Below are positions 33,146-43,703 of a stretch of DNA of 64,000 nucleotides, in pieces. The translations under genes and the position numbers were made by a program. How positions within the stretch are numbered: the stretch's first letter is position 1; every line of letters begins with the position of its first letter. Under the pieces are notes generated by a model. That model ran no database searches. It was given only the letters and a program-made list of their open reading frames with translations, and was not told the origin of the DNA. Origin of the DNA: Winogradskyella echinorum (GTDB lineage: Bacteria > Bacteroidota > Bacteroidia > Flavobacteriales > Flavobacteriaceae); the NCBI RefSeq assembly GCF_014297365.1, contig NZ_JACOQD010000003.1, positions 265,468-329,467 on the forward strand. The letters are read 5' to 3'.

Positions 33146-34095
33146 TCAAAGTTAAAATGTGGGTATTTATGACACAAGTCTTTTATTTGAGATTGAAGCT
33201 TGGTTACAAACTTTTGATGTGCTTCTGATTTTGGATTAAAAGGCTTGTGTTTTAACCCTTTATGTATCATCTCAATATGCTGCATTGTAATTTCAGTAGT
33301 TTCGGAAATCCAAACGTGCTTAAATTTTTCCCAGATGTAATTTACAGCAACTTCATTAGGGTGAATCATATCTGAACTATAGAAACGATAATCTCTTAAT
33401 TCGTCCATCATTATTTCATAAGACGGAAAATAATACAACTGATTTCTTGGTTCTACAACTTGATGAATTGCAGCAACTAAATGCGATTTACTTTGTGTAT
33501 TTTCCACAAAGCCATCCTTTGTATGTCTAACAGGTGATACCGTGAAAATGAATGTAACCTTTGGATTAATACTTTTAATTAAACTTATAATGGCAATTAG
33601 AGACTCTGAAATAGTAGCGACAGATAATAATTCTTTTTGAAAATGTTTTTGAGGTAATTTATGACAGTTTGCAACTATTGTATCTGAAGCAATATGCCTA
33701 TATACCCAACTTGTCCCTAATGTGATGGTTATGTGAGTTGATTCGTTTATTTCTTTATTTGCTTGGTCTAAAGCATTATTGAGATTGGTTAATAAGTCTT
33801 CTTTTGAAAGACTATTCATTCTAGAATGTGCGTCTAAAGAAGACCATTGTTCATTATGATATACAATTTCATCTTCGGAATAGTAATCTTTATTTATTGC
33901 TCTTGTTATGAGATTTTCAATCGCTAAAGGGTGAAATAATATTCCGAATGGATTTACGGTAGATTGAAATTTAAAATACTCAAATTTATCACCAATGTTT
34001 TCTGAAAAACATGAGCCTAATAACAATAGTTTAGACTTATAATCTATTTGATTATGCCGTTGTTTACTTAGCAGAATATTTGTATGAAAATTCAT
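33142..34095 (-). CDS. GSCFA domain protein (SGNH-like hydrolase)
   Basis: 317 residues. The name-giving motif is present as LLLGSCFSENIGDKF, with the Ser-Cys near residue 30, then STVNPFGILFHPLAIENL, TLGTSWVYRH and IHPNEVAVNYIWEKF, in which D/H resembles the SGNH hydrolase C-terminal dyad. GSCFA proteins occur in Bacteroidota and are thought to be esterase-like; the substrate is unknown. There is no signal peptide, so it is probably cytoplasmic. Confidence 0.9.
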   Translation of the reverse strand: MNFHTNILLSKQRHNQIDYKSKLLLLGSCFSENIGDKFEYFKFQSTVNPFGILFHPLAIENLITRAINKDYYSEDEIVYHNEQWSSLDAHSRMNSLSKEDLLTNLNNALDQANKEINESTHITITLGTSWVYRHIASDTIVANCHKLPQKHFQKELLSVATISESLIAIISLIKSINPKVTFIFTVSPVRHTKDGFVENTQSKSHLVAAIHQVVEPRNQLYYFPSYEIMMDELRDYRFYSSDMIHPNEVAVNYIWEKFKHVWISETTEITMQHIEMIHKGLKHKPFNPKSEAHQKFVTKLQSQIKDLCHKYPHFNFD

Positions 34096-34205
34096 TTATT
34101 CTTTATTACACAGAGCCTTACGAAGTTTCACAAAGAAAATCTGAACTAACTAGATCCTCAGTGATTCTCAATGCTTTCTCTCAACGCACCTCTGAGAAAT
34201 CTCTT
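34096..34205. other. intergenic stretch with degenerate short repeats
   Basis: The segment contains ACAGAGCCTTACGAAGTTTC, TCAGTGATTCTCAATGC and CACCTCTGAGAAATCTC, which look like fragments of one degenerate intergenic repeat type. There is no coding frame and no clear terminator. Confidence 0.35.
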
Positions 34206-36821
34206 TTACTTTAAATAAGCCTTAGCAGCATTAAGAGCCGCATCTATACCATCAGGATTTTTACCACCAGCAGTTGCAAAGAATGGCTGACCGCCTCCTC
34301 CTCCTTGGATATGTTTTCCTAATTCTCTTACAATCGTACCAGCATTAAGATCCTTTTCTGAAACAAGATTTTTAGAAACATAGCACGATAAAATTGCTTT
34401 ACCGTTAACATCTGAACCAAATATTGCAAATAAATTATCTACTTCACCACCTAACTCAAAACATAAGTCTTTAATACCCGAAGCATCTAAATCCACTTTT
34501 TTCGCAATGAAATTAACCCCATTAACATTCGTAATCTCATTTTTAAGATCACTTTTTACGTTCTTAGCTTTATCCTTTAGAAGTTGCTCAATTTGCTTCT
34601 TTAAATCTAAATTTTCCGCTTGTAAATTCTGTAACGCTTTTACAGGTTCCTTTGCATTGTTAAGTAAGTCCTTCATTTCAAAATAAGCTCTGTTATTTTC
34701 AAAATAAAAATCCTTAACAGCATCCATCGTAATGGCTTCAATTCTTCGTATTCCGGAAGCAACAGCACTCTCTGCAGTGATTTTAAAATGCCAAATATCT
34801 GATGTGTTTTTTACATGTGTACCACCACAAAGCTCAATAGATTGTCCAAAACGAATAGTACGCACATTATCACCATATTTTTCTCCAAATAAAGACATGG
34901 CGCCATCTGCTATGGCTTGTTCCTTTGGTACAGATCTATTTTCTTCTAATTGTAGTTTACCATCTATACGAGCATTAACGAAGTTTTCTACATCTCGTAA
35001 TTCCTCCACTGTTAATTTAGAAAAATGCGAAAAATCGAAACGCAAATACTTAGAATGCACTGCAGATCCTTTTTGCTCTACATGATCTCCGAGAACTTCT
35101 CTTAATGCGTGGTGCAATAAGTGTGTAGCTGTATGATTACATTCTGTTCTGTGACGTTGTTTAGCATCTACCGCAACTTTTAATACGTCGTCTTTAAGCT
35201 TAGGTAAATTCTTAGTAAAATGAATGATAAGGTTATTCTCTTTTTTTGTATCGAGTACATAAACTACGTCACCATGCTTATCTTCTATATAACCTTTATC
35301 TCCTACTTGCCCACCACCTTCTGGATAAAATGGTGTAACATTAAACACCAACTGATACATTTCGCCATCTTTTTTAGACGTTACTTTTCTGTATCTTGTA
35401 ATTTTTACATGTGCTTCTAAAGTATCGTAGCCAATGAACTCTTCAACCTCATCATGATGCAAAATAGTCCAATCATCCGACTTTAATTCTGAAGCTTCTC
35501 TACCTCTATCTTGTTGCTCTTTTAGCGCGTTTTTAAACTCTTCAGAATTATATGTATATCCTTTTTCTCTGAGAATAAGATCTGTTAAGTCCTCAGGAAA
35601 ACCATAGGTATCTTTAAGTTCAAAAACCTTAGCACCAGATATTTCTTTGGTTTTAGAACCTCTTATTATCTTATCTAAAAGCACTAGACCTTGATCTAAA
35701 GTTCTTAAAAAAGAACTTTCCTCTTCCTTAATTACATTTTCAATTAATTGCTTTTGTGCTTTTAACTCTGGGAATGCTTGTCCCATTTTTTTATTTAGAG
35801 TGTCAACCAAACGATATATAAATGGTTCTTTTTTATCTAAAAAGGTAAAACCGTATCTAACAGCTCGTCTTAAAATTCTTCGTATCACATAACCAGCTCC
35901 ATTATTACTTGGCAATTGTCCATCTGCAATAGAAAATGCAACTGCTCTTACATGATCTGAAATAACACGAATTGCAACATCAACTTTTTCATCCTCACCA
36001 TAATCCTTGTTAGTGATGGCTTCAATTTCGCGAATAATAGGTGTAAATACATCTGTATCGTAATTAGATTGTACTCCTTGTAATACCATACAAAGACGTT
36101 CAAATCCCATACCCGTATCAATATGTTTATTAGGTAAAGCTTCTAAAGATTTGTTTGCTTTACGGTTGTATTGCATAAAAACCAGATTCCAAATTTCTAC
36201 CACCTGTGGATGATCCATATTGACTAAAGACTTTCCGTCTACTTTAGCCTTCTCTTCAGCTGAACGAATATCTACATGGATTTCACTACAAGGTCCACAT
36301 GGTCCTTGGTCTCCCATTTCCCAGAAGTTATCCTTTTTATTCCCCATAAGAATTCGATCTTCTGGAATAAATTCTTTCCATAGATCATATGCCTCTTGAT
36401 CCATTTTTAGATTATCAGCATCATCACTGCCTTCAAAAACAGTGACATATAAAATATCTTTATCTATACCATAAACTTCTGTTAATAACTCCCAAGCCCA
36501 AGCAATAGCTTCTTTTTTAAAGTAATCACCAAAAGACCAGTTACCTAACATTTCAAAAAGTGTATGATGGTAAGTATCATATCCAACCTCTTCCAAATCG
36601 TTATGCTTTCCAGAAACTCGTAAACATTTTTGAGAATCGGCAATTCTATTTTTCTTTGGCTCTGCATTACCTAAAAAATATTCTTTAAAAGGTGCCATAC
36701 CAGAATTTACAAACATTAGAGTAGGGTCATTCTTTAAGACCATAGGAGCCGAAGGCACAATTAAATGTTGTTTTCCTTCAAAGAAATTTAAAAATTTAGT
36801 ACGTATTTCTTGAGATTTCAT
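34206..36821 (-). CDS. alaS: alanyl-tRNA synthetase
   Basis: Charges tRNA-Ala and edits mis-charged Ser/Gly. 871 residues, full length. Class II catalytic core at the N-terminus ([40 protein letters not shown]), editing domain with HTATHLLHH and CGGTH, and the C-terminal C-Ala domain ending with [14 protein letters not shown]. Next upstream is a 281-bp gap with a 13-bp palindrome TATCTGTCAGATA (36867-36879). It is a single-gene unit, divergent from the M23 peptidase. Confidence 0.98.
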   Translation of the reverse strand: MKSQEIRTKFLNFFEGKQHLIVPSAPMVLKNDPTLMFVNSGMAPFKEYFLGNAEPKKNRIADSQKCLRVSGKHNDLEEVGYDTYHHTLFEMLGNWSFGDYFKKEAIAWAWELLTEVYGIDKDILYVTVFEGSDDADNLKMDQEAYDLWKEFIPEDRILMGNKKDNFWEMGDQGPCGPCSEIHVDIRSAEEKAKVDGKSLVNMDHPQVVEIWNLVFMQYNRKANKSLEALPNKHIDTGMGFERLCMVLQGVQSNYDTDVFTPIIREIEAITNKDYGEDEKVDVAIRVISDHVRAVAFSIADGQLPSNNGAGYVIRRILRRAVRYGFTFLDKKEPFIYRLVDTLNKKMGQAFPELKAQKQLIENVIKEEESSFLRTLDQGLVLLDKIIRGSKTKEISGAKVFELKDTYGFPEDLTDLILREKGYTYNSEEFKNALKEQQDRGREASELKSDDWTILHHDEVEEFIGYDTLEAHVKITRYRKVTSKKDGEMYQLVFNVTPFYPEGGGQVGDKGYIEDKHGDVVYVLDTKKENNLIIHFTKNLPKLKDDVLKVAVDAKQRHRTECNHTATHLLHHALREVLGDHVEQKGSAVHSKYLRFDFSHFSKLTVEELRDVENFVNARIDGKLQLEENRSVPKEQAIADGAMSLFGEKYGDNVRTIRFGQSIELCGGTHVKNTSDIWHFKITAESAVASGIRRIEAITMDAVKDFYFENNRAYFEMKDLLNNAKEPVKALQNLQAENLDLKKQIEQLLKDKAKNVKSDLKNEITNVNGVNFIAKKVDLDASGIKDLCFELGGEVDNLFAIFGSDVNGKAILSCYVSKNLVSEKDLNAGTIVRELGKHIQGGGGGQPFFATAGGKNPDGIDAALNAAKAYLK

Positions 36822-37102
36822 ATACTGAAATTATAGCTTGTTTTATCTGTTAATACTTATTATTTATATCTGTCAGATAGAATCTTTGTTGATTTCGTTT
36901 ATATTAGCACAATTGCAAAACATTTTTTATATTTTCTCTACTTTTTTTATTTAAATTTAAAGTCAGAGATAAGCTCTTACAAATATATTTCATTGTCTTT
37001 TTTAATTTTACAATGAAAATATTTTTGTAGGTTTGATGGTTTTGCAGATATTTTAAGACACAATATGTGTTTATTAGCTGCAAAAATAGCATAAATTCGA
37101 AC

Positions 37103-38074
37103 ATGGCTAAGGTAAAATATTATTATGATTCTGAAACGCTTTCTTATCGTAAGATAAAGCGTAAAAAAACTACAACATTAAAGTATGCTGGCGCATTTTT
37201 AACTGCTGCCGCATTATTTGGATTTATTAGTTACTTTATATCTAGTCAATATTTTGAATCTCCAAAAGAGCGTCAACTGTCTAGAGAATTACAAAATATG
37301 CAATTGCAATACGAGCTAATAAATAAACGTATGGATGATGCTATTGCTGCTTTAGAAAATGTTGAAGAACGCGATAATGCCATTTACAGACTTTATTTTG
37401 AAGCTAACCCAATACCAGAAGAACAGAGAAGAGCTGGTTTTGGAGGAATTAACCGTTATAAAAAATATGAAGGTTTCGACAATTCACAGCTCATAGCCGA
37501 AAGCAATAAACGTTTAGATATTTTAGAAAAAGCAATTGTAGTGCAATCTAAATCACTAGATGAAATAGCCAAACTTGCTGAGGATAAAGAAAAGTTTTTA
37601 GAAGCCATACCAGCCATTCAACCAGTGAATAATCTAAACTTAACGCGTATGGCATCTGGTTATGGTTATAGAACAGATCCTTTTACAAAAGTGAGAAAGT
37701 TTCATTTTGGTATGGATTTTACGGCACCTCGTGGTACTCCGATTTATGCATCTGGAGATGGAGTTGTAAAACGAGCTGATAACGCATCTACTGGTTATGG
37801 CAACCATATTCGTATAGATCATGGTTATGGTTATATTTCACTTTATGCACATTTGTATAAGTATAATGTAAAAGTAAACCAACGTGTAAAACGTGGAGAT
37901 TTAATTGGTTTTGTTGGTAGTACTGGTCGATCTGAAGCACCTCATCTGCACTACGAAATATTTAAGGACGGAGAACGTATAAACCCAATTAACTTTTACT
38001 ACGGCAACTTATCTGCAGAAGAATATGACAAATTGCTTAAAAAAGCTTCATTAGAAAATCAATCCCTCGATTAA
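37103..38074 (+). CDS. M23 family metallopeptidase, membrane-anchored
   Basis: 323 residues from ATG 37103 (MAKVKYYYDSETLSYRKI), a start common for these proteins; the frame is open 12 codons further up. One membrane segment (about 28-48), a coiled coil (about 55-110), and a LytM/M23 endopeptidase domain at about 190-300 with zinc ligands in HFGMDFTAPRGTPIYASGDG and HLHYE, plus IRIDHGYGYISLYAHL. It probably cuts peptidoglycan cross-bridges in the periplasm. The MerR gene follows 1 bp later. Confidence 0.94.
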   Translation: MAKVKYYYDSETLSYRKIKRKKTTTLKYAGAFLTAAALFGFISYFISSQYFESPKERQLSRELQNMQLQYELINKRMDDAIAALENVEERDNAIYRLYFEANPIPEEQRRAGFGGINRYKKYEGFDNSQLIAESNKRLDILEKAIVVQSKSLDEIAKLAEDKEKFLEAIPAIQPVNNLNLTRMASGYGYRTDPFTKVRKFHFGMDFTAPRGTPIYASGDGVVKRADNASTGYGNHIRIDHGYGYISLYAHLYKYNVKVNQRVKRGDLIGFVGSTGRSEAPHLHYEIFKDGERINPINFYYGNLSAEEYDKLLKKASLENQSLD

Positions 38075-38075
38075 G

Positions 38076-38405
38076 ATGTATATAGAATTGCCAGAAAAAC
38101 GTTATTATGGTATTGGCGAAGTTGCCAAAGCCTTTAAAGTAAATGCCTCTTTAATTCGTTTTTGGGAAAAAGAATTTGATGTTATTAAGCCTAAAAAAAA
38201 TGCCAAGGGCAACCGTAAGTTTACTCCAGAAGACATCAAAAACTTAAAGTTTATTTACCACCTTGTAAAAGAACGTGGTTTTACGCTTGAAGGTGCTAAA
38301 ACACATTTAAAAGAAGAGAAAAAACAAGCTTTAGAAAAATACGAAATCATAGAAAAGCTGGAAAACATAAAAGCACAACTAGTTAAAATAAAAACTCAAC
38401 TTTAA
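38076..38405 (+). CDS. MerR family transcriptional regulator
   Basis: 109 residues. The winged helix-turn-helix at about 8-75 (YYGIGEVAKAFKVNASLIRFWEKEFDVIKPKKNAKGNRKFTPEDI) is followed by a coiled coil (KEEKKQALEKYEIIEKLENIKAQLVKIKTQL). There is no effector-binding Cys cluster, so it is not a typical metal sensor. It starts 1 bp after the M23 peptidase gene and is followed 12 bp later by lemA, which suggests one operon. Confidence 0.93.
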   Translation: MYIELPEKRYYGIGEVAKAFKVNASLIRFWEKEFDVIKPKKNAKGNRKFTPEDIKNLKFIYHLVKERGFTLEGAKTHLKEEKKQALEKYEIIEKLENIKAQLVKIKTQL

Positions 38406-38417
38406 AACTTATTAATT

Positions 38418-39014
38418 ATGAAAAAATGGTTACCGCTAATTATAATAGTAGCAATAGCTTTGTTAATATTTAACTGGGGAATTGGTGTTAATAATATGCT
38501 TGTTGAAAAAGAAGGATTAGCTCAGGCTCAATGGGCTAATGTTGAAAGCAGTTATCAAAGACGAAATGATCTTATAGGCAATCTAGTAAAAACGGTTCAA
38601 GGAGCTGCGGATTTTGAAAGAACTACCTTAAGAGAAGTTATAGAAGCAAGAGCAAAAGCTACATCAACCACTATAGATGCAAGTAATTTAACTCCTGAAA
38701 ATATAGCTCAATTCCAACAAGCCCAATCAGGACTTAGTGGTGCATTATCTAAACTTTTAGTATCAGTAGAACGTTATCCTGAATTAAAAGCCAATCAAAA
38801 TTTCCTTGAATTACAATCCCAATTAGAAGGCACTGAAAACAGAATAAATGTTGAAAGAAATAAATTCAATGATTTAGCTGGTGATTATAACATTACCATA
38901 AAAAAGATTCCGACAAATTTTGTTGCAAGCATGAGAGGTTTTGATGGTATGCCACTTTACAAAGCTGATGCAGGAAGTGAAAATGCTCCTGATGTAGAAT
39001 TCGACTTTAAATAA
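38418..39014 (+). CDS. LemA family protein
   Basis: 198 residues with one N-terminal membrane anchor (WLPLIIIVAIALLIFNWGIG). The body is helical and carries the family patterns MLVEKEGLAQAQWANVESSYQRRNDLIGNLVKTVQGAA, VERYPELKANQNFLELQSQLEGTENRI and ERNKFNDLAGDYN. LemA proteins are often encoded beside TPM-domain proteins, as here. Precise function unknown. Confidence 0.96.
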   Translation: MKKWLPLIIIVAIALLIFNWGIGVNNMLVEKEGLAQAQWANVESSYQRRNDLIGNLVKTVQGAADFERTTLREVIEARAKATSTTIDASNLTPENIAQFQQAQSGLSGALSKLLVSVERYPELKANQNFLELQSQLEGTENRINVERNKFNDLAGDYNITIKKIPTNFVASMRGFDGMPLYKADAGSENAPDVEFDFK

Positions 39015-39023
39015 AATATAATC

Positions 39024-39461
39024 ATGTCCAAACTTGAAGATTTTCTCACTTTAAAAGAAGAAGAGGAAATCGTAGAAGCTATACGTATTGCTGAGTGTGA
39101 TACATCTGGTGAAATTCGTGTACATATTGAGCGTAACTGCGATATAGATGTTTACGAACGTGCTTTAGATGTTTTCCACATTCTTAAGATGGATAATACC
39201 AGACAACAAAACGGTGTACTTATATATGTGGCTGTGAACAATAAAGCTTTTGTTATTTTCGGAGATCAAGGTATTAACAATATTGTTGGTGCCGACTTTT
39301 GGAATTCTACTCGCGATAAGATTGCTTCGCAATTTAAGATTGGTCAATTTAAACAAGGGATTATAGATGGTGTAGCAGAAGCTGGCAAAGTACTTTCTAA
39401 ACATTTCCCTTGGGAACACGGAGATCGTAACGAATTAGATAACGCAATCTCAAAAGGTTAA
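39024..39461 (+). CDS. TPM domain protein, cytoplasmic type
   Basis: 145 residues without a signal peptide. TPM (TLP18.3/Psb32/MOLO-1) domain: EIRVHIERNCDIDVYERALDVFHILKMDNTRQQNGVLIYVAVNNKAFVIFGDQGIN and GVAEAGKVLSKHFP. It overlaps the next TPM gene by 1 bp (stop/start TAATG). It is the first of three TPM genes in a row after lemA. No enzymatic activity is established for this type. Confidence 0.93.
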   Translation: MSKLEDFLTLKEEEEIVEAIRIAECDTSGEIRVHIERNCDIDVYERALDVFHILKMDNTRQQNGVLIYVAVNNKAFVIFGDQGINNIVGADFWNSTRDKIASQFKIGQFKQGIIDGVAEAGKVLSKHFPWEHGDRNELDNAISKG

Positions 39462-40285
39462 TGCTTAAACTAAAACATATAGCTTTTAGGTTACTATTTA
39501 TTTTATTTTTAGTGAATCCTATTATTGGATTTGCACAATATGAAATTCCTCCAGTACCTGAATTTCAAACTAGCGTTTATGATGAAATTAATTTACTTAC
39601 TACTTCTCAGAAAAGTAACTTAGAACAAAAATTAATTCGCTATTCTGATACCACATCCACACAAATAGTTATTGCGACCATAAGTTCTACTAAAGGTGAA
39701 TATATCAATTATTTAGGTGCGCAATGGGCTGAAAAATGGGGAATTGGTCAAGCAGATAAAGACAACGGTATTTTTATTTTACTTGCAAGAGATGATAGAA
39801 AAATTGGTATTAATACTGGTAAAGGTGTAGAACATTTACTTACTGATGCCATGAGTAAACGTATTATTGAGCGCGACATAATTCCTTATTTTAAACAAAA
39901 TGATTATTACGGTGGACTCAATAGAGCAACAGATGCTATTTTTGAGGTGATGACAGGCGAATACCAAGGGACTAGACAAAACGAAGTTCGTTTTCCTTTT
40001 GAAATTTTTATTTTCCTATTTATCATTTTCGTCATTTTTATAATTGCTATTTCTAAGAGTCGAGGTGGTGGAAAAGGAGGCCATGGAGGTAATCGTAATA
40101 ATGATGATGCCAGAAGTATTCTCGAAGCTATTATTTTAAGTAACATGGGACGTGGCAGCTACTCGAGAGGTTCGTCTTCTGGAGGTTTTGGTGGTTTCGG
40201 CGGAGGCTCTTCTAGTGGAGGAGGTTTTGGCGGAGGCTTCGGAGGTGGAAGCTTTGGAGGTGGTGGCGCTTCTGGTGGATGGTAA
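39461..40285 (+). CDS. TPM domain protein with Gly-rich tail (YgcG-like)
   Basis: 274 residues: signal peptide to about GFAQ, TPM domain at about 35-160 (VYDEINLLTTSQKSNLEQKLIRYSDTTSTQIVIATI, WGIGQADKDNGIFILLARDDRKIGINTG), a membrane helix (about 178-195) and a tail of Gly/Ser/Phe repeats (GGFGGFGGGSSSGGGFGGG). The layout is that of YgcG proteins next to LemA in many bacteria. The tail stays in frame and probably faces the cytoplasm. Confidence 0.94.
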   Translation: MLKLKHIAFRLLFILFLVNPIIGFAQYEIPPVPEFQTSVYDEINLLTTSQKSNLEQKLIRYSDTTSTQIVIATISSTKGEYINYLGAQWAEKWGIGQADKDNGIFILLARDDRKIGINTGKGVEHLLTDAMSKRIIERDIIPYFKQNDYYGGLNRATDAIFEVMTGEYQGTRQNEVRFPFEIFIFLFIIFVIFIIAISKSRGGGKGGHGGNRNNDDARSILEAIILSNMGRGSYSRGSSSGGFGGFGGGSSSGGGFGGGFGGGSFGGGGASGGW

Positions 40286-40336
40286 AACTAAATCTTTCTT
40301 TTTCAGTAATACTGATAATGAATTAAAAAAAATGTT

Positions 40337-40837
40337 TTGAAAAAATCTATCTATTTTACAATTTCACTTGTCTTTTTATTGTGCTTAAATTGTAAAGATA
40401 ATCAATCTGAAAAATTATTAGATCTTCCTGAAAACAAACTACAATTTGTAGTAGTAGATAATTCAAAGTTATTTTCAAATATTGAAAACGATTCATTAAC
40501 TCATAAAATAATTAAATATGAGGAGCTCACTACTAATGAAATAGCTGTATTAACGGTTGATTCTATACCAACAAACACAACTATTCAGTATTACAGTACT
40601 CAAGTAGCTAATTCTTGGGGCATTGGTAAAAAAGAAAAGGATAATGGTTTACTGATAACAATTTCTAAATACGATAGAAAAGTAGCAATATCAACAGGCC
40701 TAAAAACTGAAAAAACAATTTCAGATCATGAATGTAAAGTCATTATTGACAGTCTAATGATTCCTCAATTTAAAAACAGAAATTATTATAATGGTGTAAA
40801 TAAAGCTTTAGACAGTTTGTTTATACTCTGGGATTAA
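40337..40837 (+). CDS. TPM-domain lipoprotein, TTG start
   Basis: 166 residues with lipoprotein signal MKKSIYFTISLVFLLCLNC and a TPM domain only (VVVDNSKLFSNIENDSLTHKIIKYEELTTNEIAVLTVDSI, WGIGKKEKDNGLLITISKYDRKVAISTG). It lacks the membrane helix and tail of the previous protein, of which it looks like a shortened paralogue. The start has to be TTG (40337): the nearby ATG at 40332 is out of frame and stops at once. Its stop overlaps the barrel gene on the other strand by 4 bp. Confidence 0.85.
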   Translation: MKKSIYFTISLVFLLCLNCKDNQSEKLLDLPENKLQFVVVDNSKLFSNIENDSLTHKIIKYEELTTNEIAVLTVDSIPTNTTIQYYSTQVANSWGIGKKEKDNGLLITISKYDRKVAISTGLKTEKTISDHECKVIIDSLMIPQFKNRNYYNGVNKALDSLFILWD

Positions 40838-43614
40838 TCAAAAAAGATAACACCACCATCATTTGTTTCACCCTTAGAACCTAAGCTATTAAACTTATAG
40901 CTAAAACTTAGCATAAAATATCTACGCAACACTGTACTCTGAGAATCTTGTATATAATCTTGTGTAGCAATACGTCTAGCATTAGTATTTTGATTTAATA
41001 AATCGTAAACCTTCAGTGTAATAATACCTTTGTCTTTTAATACAGAGTATGCTAAAGTAGAATTCCAAAACCATGCACTTTTCTGAAAACCATCTGCAAC
41101 ATTTGGATTATAATTAAAACTTATATCATTTCTCCATTCTAGGTTTTTAGGTAAAAATGTTGCTGTTCTTAAACCTGCATTATGCCTAGTAAATTCTCTA
41201 TCTTCAAAAGCCTCAATATCGTATGCATTATTTGTAAAATTAATTTCGTAGTAAGGTTTAAACTCCATAACCTTATCCCAAATAAAATCAACACCGAATC
41301 TTGGTGATATAGATCTAACTTGGCTAGCATACTTAACATCATTATTAAAATTAATACGTTCAGAGAAGTTATAACGAGCTCTCATTCTAAACTTTAAACT
41401 TCTTAGTGTATCTAATTTTACTTGCTTATCATAATTGCCCGAAACCCCATAGTTATAATTGCCATCTACGTTTTCGTAAGTAGTAGTACGCCTTAAAGTT
41501 TCTGGATCCACAACAGTTTTAGATATCACTTGGTCATTAGTAACACTAACATATGCATTTCCATAAAATCCTGTACGTTTCTGCCAATCGAAAGAATCGA
41601 ATCCCATATACAAATTATGCCTGTTAGAAGGCCCTAAATTAGGATTACCGATAATAGTACTTAACGGGTTAGACACATCAGTAAATGCTTGTAGTTGCCT
41701 TAAAGCTGGAGGATTGTTTCTTAAACTATAACCTGCATAAAATGAAGATTTTGGACTAAATCTATAATTAAATCTATAGTTTGCTTCAATATTTTTAAAC
41801 TCGCGTTCAACATTAAATTGAGGTCTTAATAAATCTTGATTTTCTAGTGTACGAATATTATAACCCATCTTAAAATAAGTGTACCATTTTTCACCTCTAT
41901 AAGTTAAAGATAAACTAGGTATGCTCCTAGAGTCGGTATATTCAAAATCTGTACTTAAATCCGTATTAAAATCCGTAAAATCTTGCGTAACGTCATTAAA
42001 ATCGAACGTACTTTGTCTATTATTATCCTTATCTCTAGAGTAACGGTATTCAAAATTTAAAAAGAATTTCTTGGCAACTATTGGCAATCTATAAGTTAAC
42101 TCTGTAGAAATTCCATAACTATTATTTTCACCATCTGTAAATTGGTCTCTAACAATGGTTTCTGGATCTGAACCAAATACTTCGGTATTAGAATTTAAAA
42201 AATCGTCACTTTCTTGTTGGTTAATGTTAGCATCAAACTCTAATCTAACAAAACCTCCTTTTTTCCCATAGCGCTTTGTAATTGAAATTTCATTAGAAAA
42301 ATCTTTCGCAAAACTTTCTACACTAGAATTGACGTCGGACTGGTTAGTTAACACTAAATCTTCATCTAAGGTTTCTTCATTACTACTAAAAAGTGTTCTT
42401 GATTTTGAATAGTTAAACGAAGGTTCTATACTTATTTGAAATGTGGAATCCGTTTTAATTTCAAACTCAAGATTGGCAGAATGGCTATCTGTATCACTGT
42501 TAGATCTCGAATTAGAATTGGTAAAAAAACGAGAATCTGCTAAAATCGTTTCACGTTCTGATGATGTTTCATTTTCAGAATTACTAGATGAATAAAAATA
42601 ATCCCCAGAAATATCGGAATTTTCGCCAATCTTATCAGCATAATTCAGTCCTGCATTTCGAGACGTTGTTATACCTTGTCCACCTCCAAAAGAACGTCCT
42701 CCTACACTAAAAGTACCATTACTATTAAAGCTAATACCACCACCATTTCCAAACATTTTAGAAATTTCACCAAAACTAAAACCTGGTGAATTAGTGTTAT
42801 TTCCACCGACAAGCACACTAATTCTCTGATCATTATCAAAAAAGTTTGCCATACCCGCAAATTCATAACGTTTATCTGTACCTGCACCTGCAGACACTCG
42901 CCCAAAAACACCTTTATTATTTTCTTCTTTAATGGTAAGATTTATTGTTTTATTCTCATCATCACCAGCCTCACCTGTGAATGCTTGAGATTTTGTTTTA
43001 GTATCTACAATTTGTATTTTTTCAATAATATCTTTAGTTAAATTCTTAGTAGTAATAGTAGGATCGTTACCAAAAAAAGGTTTACCGTTTACAAGAATTT
43101 TATTCACTTCTTTACCGTTTACTGTAATTTTTCCTTCTTCATCTACTTCTACACCTGGTAACTGCTTAAGCAAATCCTCTACGTTGGCATCCTTTTTTGT
43201 TTTAAAAGATTTTACATTAAACTCTAAAGTGTCCTTTTTTATAGTGATTGGCGCAGTTGATTTAATTAAAACTTCATCTAGCTGATTGCTTAATTTAAGA
43301 GAAATAGTGCCTAAATCTATTTTTTCTTTATCAATAGTCAATTTCTTTAAATAGGTTTCATAACCTACATAAGAAACGAAAAAATTTAAGCTACTGTCGT
43401 ACGTAGAATTTTGAAGTTTAAATTTTCCATCCTTATCCGATATGGTGTAAGTGACAATGGTACTATCCTTAATACGTTCTACATAAACGGTTGCAGACTC
43501 AATAGGTGTATTGTCATTTTCCGCCATAAGCGTTCCAACGATTTCAAATGATTTTTCTTGAGAGAATGAAAGTATTGCAAATAGTAATGCAAAAACTAAT
43601 ACTAGTTTTTTCAT
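40834..43614 (-). CDS. outer-membrane beta-barrel protein with carboxypeptidase-like N-domain
   Basis: 926 residues. Signal peptide (to about residue 19), a carboxypeptidase regulatory-like beta-sandwich (about 22-112, TLMAENDNTPIESATVYVERI), a plug-like region (DLLKQLPGVEVDEEGKITVNGKEVNKILVNGKPFFGND) and a large barrel of the OMP_b-brl_3 kind. It resembles TonB-dependent receptors but without an obvious TonB box. A Gly/Asn/Ser-rich stretch lies near 290-320. No SusD partner gene is nearby. Substrate unknown. Confidence 0.88.
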   Translation of the reverse strand: MKKLVLVFALLFAILSFSQEKSFEIVGTLMAENDNTPIESATVYVERIKDSTIVTYTISDKDGKFKLQNSTYDSSLNFFVSYVGYETYLKKLTIDKEKIDLGTISLKLSNQLDEVLIKSTAPITIKKDTLEFNVKSFKTKKDANVEDLLKQLPGVEVDEEGKITVNGKEVNKILVNGKPFFGNDPTITTKNLTKDIIEKIQIVDTKTKSQAFTGEAGDDENKTINLTIKEENNKGVFGRVSAGAGTDKRYEFAGMANFFDNDQRISVLVGGNNTNSPGFSFGEISKMFGNGGGISFNSNGTFSVGGRSFGGGQGITTSRNAGLNYADKIGENSDISGDYFYSSSNSENETSSERETILADSRFFTNSNSRSNSDTDSHSANLEFEIKTDSTFQISIEPSFNYSKSRTLFSSNEETLDEDLVLTNQSDVNSSVESFAKDFSNEISITKRYGKKGGFVRLEFDANINQQESDDFLNSNTEVFGSDPETIVRDQFTDGENNSYGISTELTYRLPIVAKKFFLNFEYRYSRDKDNNRQSTFDFNDVTQDFTDFNTDLSTDFEYTDSRSIPSLSLTYRGEKWYTYFKMGYNIRTLENQDLLRPQFNVEREFKNIEANYRFNYRFSPKSSFYAGYSLRNNPPALRQLQAFTDVSNPLSTIIGNPNLGPSNRHNLYMGFDSFDWQKRTGFYGNAYVSVTNDQVISKTVVDPETLRRTTTYENVDGNYNYGVSGNYDKQVKLDTLRSLKFRMRARYNFSERINFNNDVKYASQVRSISPRFGVDFIWDKVMEFKPYYEINFTNNAYDIEAFEDREFTRHNAGLRTATFLPKNLEWRNDISFNYNPNVADGFQKSAWFWNSTLAYSVLKDKGIITLKVYDLLNQNTNARRIATQDYIQDSQSTVLRRYFMLSFSYKFNSLGSKGETNDGGVIFFD

Positions 43615-43703
43615 GATGGTTGATTGATGATTTCCTAATAGCTTAATTATTAACGCAAGTAACTAAGAATTCGTATGAATTTTCTTAAAAGAATTATAAA
43701 ATT

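Noticed and set aside
36904..37104. 66-codon open frame on the minus strand between alaS and the M23 gene
   Set aside because: AT-rich Lys/Leu/Asn composition, no recognisable features, and it covers the likely promoter of the M23 gene.
40152..40340. Open frame over the Gly-rich tail of the TPM protein
   Set aside because: It is the shifted frame of GGA/GGT-rich codons; the true frame continues the TPM protein to 40285.
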